Positions 5,765 to 9,899 of a stretch of 11,240 nucleotides of DNA are shown in pieces. The notes below the pieces were generated by a model that saw only the letters and a list, made by a program, of their open reading frames with translations, did no database searches and was not told the origin of the DNA. The first letter of the stretch is position 1; each line of letters opens with the position of its first letter. Made by a program: the position numbers and the translations under genes. Source of the stretch: Prevotellaceae bacterium (GTDB taxonomy: Bacteria > Bacteroidota > Bacteroidia > Bacteroidales > UBA932); NCBI GenBank assembly GCA_031259225.1, contig JAIRLT010000141.1, positions 1-11,240 on the forward strand, read 5' to 3'.

Positions 5765-6676
5765 CACCTGAAAGGTTTTGTCATTGCTTTTAAAGAAATT
5801 CACGATTTGGGTGGCGGCGGCGATGCCTGCATTGATATTGGCTTCGGCGGTTTCTGCACCCATTTTTTTAGGAGTGGAAAAATAACGCGTGCCGAATTTT
5901 TCCTGCAATACGGCATGATTGTCCGGTGCTATATCCGAGATATATTTCAAATCGGCGCGTTCGTCCAGTGCACGTAGTAATTCCGCTTCGTTGATGACCT
6001 CTTTGCGCGCGGTATTCACGAGGCAACCACCTTTTGGCAGCGCCGACAGCAAAGCATAGCCGACAGACTGCTTCGTCTGCGCGGTGGCGGGAATATGCAG
6101 CGACACATATTGGCATTGACCATACAATTCCTCTACGGCAGTGCAAACTTTTACGCCGTCTTTTTCTATTGCATCTTTGGGTACGAACGGGTCGAAAGCA
6201 TACACATCCATCCCGAACCCCTTGCCGATAGCGGCTACCAGTCGCCCTACATTTCCATAAGCATGAATGCCCAATTTTTTCCCTCTCAATTCCGATCCTG
6301 TTCCCGGTTGAAAAGCGTTACGCGCCATATATACCATCATCCCGATGGCTAATTCCGCCACGGCATTGGCATTTTGCCCGGGCGTATTCATCGCCACGAT
6401 ACCGCGCGCCGTGCAGGCAGCCAAATCGAGGTTGTCGTATCCCGCACCGGCACGCACAACAATCTTCAATTGCCCTGCCGCGGCAATGACTTCTTTCGTT
6501 ACCTTGTCGGAACGCACAATCAGCCCGTCGGCATTCGACACGGCTTGACAGAGCGCATCGTCGCCGGTATATTTTTCGAGCAGTTGCAATTCCCCGCCGG
6601 CTTCTTCTATTATCTTGCGTATGCCGTCCACAGCGGTTTTTGCGAATGGCTTCCCTGTTGCTACTAATATTTTCAT
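5759..6676 (-). CDS. serA: D-3-phosphoglycerate dehydrogenase, short form
   Basis: SerA carries out the NAD-dependent first step of serine synthesis, 3-phosphoglycerate to 3-phosphohydroxypyruvate. The 305-residue product shows the D-2-hydroxyacid dehydrogenase layout. RAGAGYDNLDL at 75-85 is the substrate loop, KKLGIHAYGNVGR at 133-145 the nucleotide-binding turn (the first Gly of GxGxxG is Ala139), and NTARKEVINE at 221-230 carries catalytic Arg224. There is no C-terminal ACT or allosteric domain (E. coli SerA is 410 residues), so serine feedback inhibition through ACT is not expected. The usual catalytic His in 'TPHxGAxT' is replaced by Lys in STPKKMGAETAEAN (Lys270/271), and the Glu of 'DxFExEP' is not evident in SDIAPDNHA. 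This form is known from Bacteroidales and Entamoeba SerA. It lies in the serC cluster, and its leader carries 'ttaaacaa' micro-repeats. Confidence 0.92.
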   Translation of the reverse strand: MKILVATGKPFAKTAVDGIRKIIEEAGGELQLLEKYTGDDALCQAVSNADGLIVRSDKVTKEVIAAAGQLKIVVRAGAGYDNLDLAACTARGIVAMNTPGQNANAVAELAIGMMVYMARNAFQPGTGSELRGKKLGIHAYGNVGRLVAAIGKGFGMDVYAFDPFVPKDAIEKDGVKVCTAVEELYGQCQYVSLHIPATAQTKQSVGYALLSALPKGGCLVNTARKEVINEAELLRALDERADLKYISDIAPDNHAVLQEKFGTRYFSTPKKMGAETAEANINAGIAAATQIVNFFKSNDKTFQVN

Positions 6677-6712
6677 ATTTGTTTAATTGTTGAGTTGTTT
6701 AATTGTTTAACT
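6677..6712 (-). repeat. 'tgtttaattgtt' micro-repeats in the serA leader
   Basis: The plus strand reads gtttaattgtt three times with small changes between 6680 and 6715. On the transcribed strand it is an A-rich leader (aacaattaaacaa...) running up to the serA ATG at 6676, and it overlaps the last codons of the four-helix-bundle remnant. Confidence 0.5.
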
Positions 6713-6884
6713 GTTTAGGCATTTGTATTGGGAGTTGCGTAGTGCATTTAATTTATTTGAAATTTCGTCCATTGCTAATTTTAATTGTTCTAAGTTGTGT
6801 TTCGTTAATGTATTCCAAATCTTTTGCTATGAGGATTTGCCAAACATCCAATTTTTCAAACCCAAATAAAGGTTTTGTTATCAT
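6707..6884 (-). pseudogene. decayed four-helix-bundle (S23/IVP-type) gene, internally deleted and frameshifted
   Basis: On the minus strand an ATG at 6884 starts MITKPLFGFEKLDVWQ, the typical N-terminus of TIGR02436-like four-helix-bundle proteins. The next codons jump directly to ILIAKDLEYINETQL, which belongs to the last helix-hairpin of that family. About 70-80 middle residues (the SIPSNIAEG-type core) are missing. After ETQL the frame shifts: the original frame ends with a TAA at 6753, whereas the neighbouring frame continues as EQLKLAMDEISNKLNALRNS and stops at 6707. Both halves match the family, so this is a gene remnant and not a small functional gene. It lies between the serC stop (6915) and the serA start (6676), in the same orientation. 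Family assignment is from recognised motifs, while the deletion and frameshift are seen directly. Confidence 0.8.
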
Positions 6885-6914
6885 TCAACGACGAAGCCGT
6901 TCACAATTCAACAA

Positions 6915-7994
6915 CTAAACAATGTTCCCCTCAAATTCCTGCATACATTGCACCAGTGCTTCCACGCTTTCTTTTGGGCAGGCGTTGTAAACCGAAGCGC
7001 GGAAACCGCCGACAGAGCGGTGCCCCTTGATGCCAACCATGCCGCGTTCTTTGGCATAATTCAGGAATGCCTCTTCCTTGCTTTCGTGTCCCTTGTTCAT
7101 CACGAAGCAAATGTTCATCAATGAACGGTCGGCTTTATCCGCCGTGCCGGTGAACAGAGGATTGCGGTCGATTTCGTTGTACAGCAATGCGGCTTTTTCC
7201 ACATTCTTCTTATAGATGCCCGGCACGCCGCCTTGCGCTTTCACCCATTTCAGCGTTTCGTTCATAATCAAAACCGGGAACACCGGCGGCGTATTGAACA
7301 TGGAGCCGTTTTGGATGTGCGTGCGGTAATCAAGTATCGTGGGGAACGGACGGGTTACCTTGCCCAGAATATCTTCGCGCACGATGACAAACGCCACGCC
7401 TGCCGTGCCTACGTTCTTTTGCGCGCCGCCATAAATCAACCCGTACTTTGTTACGTCCACCTGCCGGCTCATGATGTCGGACGACATGTCCGCCACCAGC
7501 GGCACGGGGCTATTGAGGTCGGTGTGAATTTCCGTCCCGTAAATCGTGTTATTGGTGGTGATGTGGAAATAGTCGGCGTCGGCGGGGATGGTATAGCCTT
7601 TTGGGATGTAAGTATAATTCTTGTCGGCAGATGAAGCCACCTTCACCGCTTTGTCACCCCCGAGGATTTGCGCTTCCTTGAACGCTTTTTTCGCCCAGAC
7701 CCCTGTTTCGAGGTATGCCGCTTTTTTCTCCAGCAGGTTGAAGGGAACCATCAGGAATTGCAGGCTGGCGCCGCCGCCCAAAAAGAGGACTTTATAATCG
7801 CCGGGAATGTCCAACAACTCGCGCCACAAGGCTTCTGTTTCGTTCATCACCGCTTCCCAATCTTTGCTGCGGTGCGAAATTTCAACGACCGACATGCCGC
7901 TACCCCTAAAATCCTTTAATGCATCAACGCCGGCAGCTATTGCCGGCGGTGGAAGGACACAAGGTCCTGCGTTAAAATTATGTACTTTTTTCAT
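6915..7994 (-). CDS. serC: phosphoserine aminotransferase
   Basis: SerC is PLP-dependent and transfers an amino group from glutamate to 3-phosphohydroxypyruvate, giving O-phosphoserine; the same enzyme serves the pyridoxal-phosphate pathway in some bacteria. The 359-residue length is normal for the family. The N-terminus VHNFNAGPCVLPP (4-16), the phosphate-loop FLGGGASLQF (71-80), the Asp in LVADMSSD (166-173), and the PLP-lysine motif YGGAQKNVGTAGV with Lys193 are all present. The C-terminal half has NTPPVFPV, and RSVGGFRASVYNA near the end. No membrane or signal segment is seen. It is the first gene of the minus-strand serine cluster, with a matching promoter at 8034-8065. The gene downstream is the four-helix-bundle remnant, then serA. 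Confidence 0.96.
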   Translation of the reverse strand: MKKVHNFNAGPCVLPPPAIAAGVDALKDFRGSGMSVVEISHRSKDWEAVMNETEALWRELLDIPGDYKVLFLGGGASLQFLMVPFNLLEKKAAYLETGVWAKKAFKEAQILGGDKAVKVASSADKNYTYIPKGYTIPADADYFHITTNNTIYGTEIHTDLNSPVPLVADMSSDIMSRQVDVTKYGLIYGGAQKNVGTAGVAFVIVREDILGKVTRPFPTILDYRTHIQNGSMFNTPPVFPVLIMNETLKWVKAQGGVPGIYKKNVEKAALLYNEIDRNPLFTGTADKADRSLMNICFVMNKGHESKEEAFLNYAKERGMVGIKGHRSVGGFRASVYNACPKESVEALVQCMQEFEGNIV

Positions 7995-8033
7995 ACTATA
8001 AATATATGGTTAATTTTTTTCAGCTTGTTAGTA

Positions 8034-8065
8034 CAAAAATACAAACAATTTCCCATAATGACAAA
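8034..8065 (-). promoter_or_regulatory. promoter of the serC-serA-DUF1015 cluster
   Basis: On the minus strand, TATTTTTG (8041-8034) matches TAnnTTTG exactly, and TTTG (8065-8062) lies 20 bases upstream as the -33 element. The start would be near 8028 and leave a leader of about 34 bases before the serC ATG at 7994. Both boxes and the spacing fit the Bacteroidota sigma-ABfr consensus. Confidence 0.75.
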
Positions 8066-8097
8066 CGGGATTGATGGATTTAGGCTAACGCAGGAAC

Positions 8098-8134
8098 AAT
8101 TTACAGATTTACGAATTTACAGGTTTACAGATTT
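8098..8134 (+). repeat. 'tttacagat' tandem micro-repeat
   Basis: Four imperfect copies of tttac(a)(g/a)(a/g)t(t) run in a row, as in atttacagatttacgaattt and then acaggtttacagattt. It is a slippage-type short tandem repeat in a non-coding position. Confidence 0.6.
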
Positions 8135-8135
8135 A

Positions 8136-8207
8136 GGCTGACGCGCCAGCCAATTAGTCACATTAGCACATTAATCACATTAGCACATTAGCCTGCGCCA
8201 GCCAATT
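8136..8207. repeat. paired GCGCCAGCCAATT motifs flanking the tandem repeat
   Basis: GCGCCAGCCAATT occurs at 8143-8155 and again at 8195-8207. The same motif appears inverted at 9836-9848, and a related palindrome (GGCTGGCGCGTTAGCC) lies at 410-425. The first copy here is part of GGCTGACGCGCCAGCC, which is nearly the reverse complement of the 410-425 element. It is therefore a dispersed element with at least four copies in the window. Confidence 0.65.
8153..8191 (+). repeat. 'cacattagcacatta' tandem micro-repeat
   Basis: The segment reads as repeats of cacatta followed by gca or atca (8158-8190), with two almost identical 18-base units. The unit length and absence of spacers exclude a CRISPR array. 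Confidence 0.65.
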
Positions 8208-8241
8208 CCTAATTTTTAAAGCTCGAAGGGCTGAAATTATT

Positions 8242-8315
8242 ATAGTCCCGTGCGTAAGCGCGGGGATGCAAGGCGGAACATCCTGCAATCGCGCGGCGCA
8301 CGGGTTTTCTACTAT
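8242..8315. ncRNA. deep nested hairpin, possible structured RNA or palindromic mobile element
   Basis: Four nested pairings stack symmetrically: ATAGT (8242-8246) with ACTAT (8311-8315), CCCGTGCG (8247-8254) with CGCACGGG (8297-8304), GCGCG (8258-8262) with CGCGC (8290-8294), and GGATG (8264-8268) with CATCC (8279-8283). The apical loop is caaggcggaa. No promoter, T tract or known RNA family is recognised. It may be a REP/MITE-like palindrome instead of a transcribed RNA. The base pairing is seen directly; the role is unknown. Confidence 0.45.
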
Positions 8316-8320
8316 GCACC

Positions 8321-8397
8321 GGCATTGCTCCGCGCGAAAAGCAGGGGCTGTTTGGTAGCGTATTTATCAAGCGAAGGGCATTCACCGCGCGAAGCGC
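8321..8397 (+). repeat. imperfect direct repeat beside the hairpin
   Basis: ggcattgctccgcgcgaaaa (8321-8340) and ggcattcaccgcgcgaagcg (8377-8396) share about 16 of 20 positions with a two-base shift. They flank an otherwise unremarkable 34-base segment. The repeat suggests that the whole 8242-8397 block is one composite repetitive element. Confidence 0.45.
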
Positions 8398-8409
8398 TGA
8401 ACTTTTTTG

Positions 8410-8417
8410 TATCTTTG
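8410..8417 (+). promoter_or_regulatory. -7 box of the PIN-gene pair
   Basis: TATCTTTG matches TAnnTTTG exactly and would start transcription near 8422, only about 10 bases before the ATG at 8433. No clear TTTG is found at the -33 distance, so the promoter may be weak or regulated. Confidence 0.5.
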
Positions 8418-8432
8418 TAGGAAATTAGCGCT

Positions 8433-8870
8433 ATGAAACACCGGATATATTTAGATAATTGTTGCTTCAACCGCCCATACGATGACCAAATGCAACTACG
8501 GATTTGGTTGGAAACACAAGCAAAGCTCCATATTCAAAGTTTAGTTTATGAAAAAAAAATAGAACTTGTATGGTCGTTTATTTTGAAGTTTGAAAATAGC
8601 CGGAATGTTTTCGACAATAGGAAAAAGGCTATTGCACAATGGGAAAAATTAAGTTCCTCTTTTATCGAAAAGTCGGAAGAAATCAGGAGTATTGCAATGG
8701 AAATTATGGCAACCGGCATAAAAGCAGCTGATGCGGCTCATGTTGCATGCGCCATAACCGGGCATTGTAATTTTTTCATCACTGTGGATAGACGCCTGTT
8801 GAAATACCAAGATGACCGCATAAGAATATATAATCCGGTAGAATTTATCAATAATATTGAAGAGATATGA
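8433..8870 (+). CDS. PIN-domain protein, probable toxin-like ribonuclease
   Basis: The 145-residue product has the PIN-domain acidic residues in order: Asp8 in IYLDNCCFNRP, Glu54 in LKFENSRN, Asp100 in KAADAAHVACA and Asp119 in FITVDRRLL. This matches the four carboxylates that bind Mg2+ in PIN ribonucleases. The N-terminal DNCCxNRPxDDQ form is typical of a PIN subgroup common in Bacteroidota and cyanobacteria. PIN toxins usually cleave tRNA, rRNA or mRNA, but the target here is unknown. The next gene overlaps by ATGA, so the two are translationally coupled. The start at 8433 follows 'aggaaattagcgct' and a near-perfect -7 box. Codon use is more AT-rich than in tmk and ygiQ, which suggests an accessory origin. 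Confidence 0.8.
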   Translation: MKHRIYLDNCCFNRPYDDQMQLRIWLETQAKLHIQSLVYEKKIELVWSFILKFENSRNVFDNRKKAIAQWEKLSSSFIEKSEEIRSIAMEIMATGIKAADAAHVACAITGHCNFFITVDRRLLKYQDDRIRIYNPVEFINNIEEI

Positions 8871-9061
8871 CAAACAGTGTGGCATTGTTGGACAGAGGCA
8901 TGAGATGCCTTCACAACGAATTAGGTATAGTAGATGCCGAACGGTTCGTGGCATTGCTTTTGCGCGAACCTTTTGATTATACCGAATGGCGCAGGGAACA
9001 TTTATTTGTTGGTATGAGCCTTGATGAAATCATAGACGAAGCCGGTAAATACTGTAAGTAA
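8867..9061 (+). CDS. small partner of the PIN protein, antitoxin-like
   Basis: The 64-residue product starts inside the stop codon of the PIN gene (ATGA, 8867-8870). The chain is helical-looking and acidic at its end: LHNELGIVDAERFVALLLREP (helix with LGxxxAxRF), the conserved-looking DYTEWRREHLF, then MSLDEIIDEAGKYCK. No DNA-binding motif is obvious. Similar small proteins with an 'LGxxDAxRFxxxLxxEPFDYTEWR' core are recalled beside PIN genes, but that is memory, not a search. Its likely role is to bind and neutralise the PIN protein, with the unusual order toxin first. It could also be a stand-alone protein of unknown function. Confidence 0.65.
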   Translation: MTNSVALLDRGMRCLHNELGIVDAERFVALLLREPFDYTEWRREHLFVGMSLDEIIDEAGKYCK

Positions 9062-9087
9062 AAAATCCAGCCGTGGTTTTGTTTTTA
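9061..9087 (+). terminator. weak possible terminator after the PIN pair
   Basis: CCA (9067-9069) can pair with TGG (9074-9076) around GCCG, with a flanking A-run (9061-9065) facing TTTTGTTTTT. The core stem is only three pairs plus A/T extension, so termination is doubtful. Confidence 0.25.
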
Positions 9088-9158
9088 ATTTTTCGTCTAT
9101 TCACGGAACATTAGCGCCATCTTTAAATTTTTAACTTTTTAAATGTTTAAATCCTGAA

Positions 9159-9836
9159 ATGTTTATTGTACTGGAAGGACTGGACGGTGCAGGGAAATCG
9201 ACGCAAGCTACATTGCTGCGCGAACACCTGTCTACCCTCCGCCACGAAACTAAATTCATGCACTTTCCACGCTTTGACCGTCCGGTCTTCGGCGAGTTAG
9301 CGGCAAAATTTTTGCGCGGCGATTTCGGCAATGTAGCAGCGGTGGATCCTTACTTGGTAGCGTTGCTCTATGCCGGCAATCGTTACGATGCTGCGCCCGT
9401 CATCCGCTCCTGGATAGACGGCGGGTTTTCAGTGGTGCTCGACCGCTACGTATATTCCAATATTGCCTACCAGTGCGCCAAACTCGACGACCCTGCCGGG
9501 CAGCACGCCTTGCGGCAGTGGATATGGCACATGGAATATGAATATTTCGCCATTCCGCAACCCGATTTAACGGTCTTCCTCGACGTCCCCTTGCAGCATG
9601 TGGAAAAGAAACTGGCGGAAACGCGCGACGGCGATGACCGCCTTTATTTGCAAGGCAAGAAAGACATTCATGAAAGCGACCTCCCGTTGCAACATAAGGT
9701 GCGCCGCATTTATCTGGAGCAGTCCGCCCTCGATACAAAATTCCATGTCATTGATTGCGCTGCCATCACCGGCGGCATCCTTCCCCCGGAACAGGTTTTT
9801 GAAAAACTTGTTAGCATTATGAGTTATGAATTATGA
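9159..9836 (+). CDS. tmk: thymidylate kinase
   Basis: Tmk phosphorylates dTMP to dTDP with ATP, an essential step in dTTP supply. The 225-residue product shows the P-loop GLDGAGKST (7-15), the DR[YH] motif as DRYVYSNIAYQCAK (95-108), and the Arg/Asp-rich LID region AETRDGDDRLYLQGKKD (at about 154-170). FPRFDRPVFGEL (36-47) matches the dTMP-binding region. It is a complete soluble enzyme. The last residues (SYEL) are encoded by a 'gagttatgaattatgaatt' micro-repeat, so the natural end may have been altered by the repeat. No strong promoter box was found in the 97-base upstream gap, and coupling to the PIN pair is unlikely by spacing. The start ATG follows an A/T-rich leader. Confidence 0.95.
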   Translation: MFIVLEGLDGAGKSTQATLLREHLSTLRHETKFMHFPRFDRPVFGELAAKFLRGDFGNVAAVDPYLVALLYAGNRYDAAPVIRSWIDGGFSVVLDRYVYSNIAYQCAKLDDPAGQHALRQWIWHMEYEYFAIPQPDLTVFLDVPLQHVEKKLAETRDGDDRLYLQGKKDIHESDLPLQHKVRRIYLEQSALDTKFHVIDCAAITGGILPPEQVFEKLVSIMSYEL

Positions 9837-9848
9837 ATTGGCTGGCGC
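9821..9848 (+). repeat. micro-repeat at the tmk stop plus inverted GCGCCAGCCAATT motif
   Basis: gagttatgaattatgaatt spans the tmk stop codon and runs into AATTGGCTGGCGC (9836-9848), the exact reverse complement of the motif at 8143-8155 and 8195-8207. The 'gagttatgaa' start also occurs at 5720-5729 in the serA-DUF1015 spacer. Confidence 0.6.
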
Positions 9849-9853
9849 CGCGC

Positions 9854-9875
9854 CATTGCGAACGAAACAAAGCAA
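9854..9875 (+). repeat. 'cattgcgaacgaa...aagcaa' dispersed-type element
   Basis: cattgcgaacgaaacaaagc-aa has terminal TTGC/GCAA inversion and the 'cattgcgaacgaagtgaagcaa'-like form recalled from intergenic repeats of many anaerobe genomes. Only one copy is in this window, so repetition is an inference. Confidence 0.4.
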
Positions 9876-9899
9876 CCCGGAAGAATTAGGTATTAAGAA

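Larger units (their letters stand above)
8002..8432. other. repeat-rich divergent intergenic region
   Basis: No gene is supported in these 431 bases. The content in order is the serC promoter (minus), 'tttacagattt' micro-repeats (8098-8134), a GGCTGACGCGCCAGCC palindrome (8136-8151), 'cattagcacatta' tandem repeats (8153-8191), a second GCGCCAGCCAATT (8195-8207), a nested hairpin (8242-8315), a direct repeat (8321-8342 and 8377-8397) and the TATCTTTG promoter of the PIN gene (8410-8417). Confidence 0.65.

Noticed and set aside
6703..6918. 71-codon plus-strand frame in the serC-serA gap
   Set aside because: The opposite strand holds the recognisable four-helix-bundle remnant, which explains the open frame.
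8153..8191. Possible CRISPR array
   Set aside because: Units are 7-18 bases in direct tandem with no unique spacers, and no cas genes are near.
8649..8954. 101-codon minus-strand frame over the PIN pair
   Set aside because: Cys/His-rich antisense shadow of two coupled genes.
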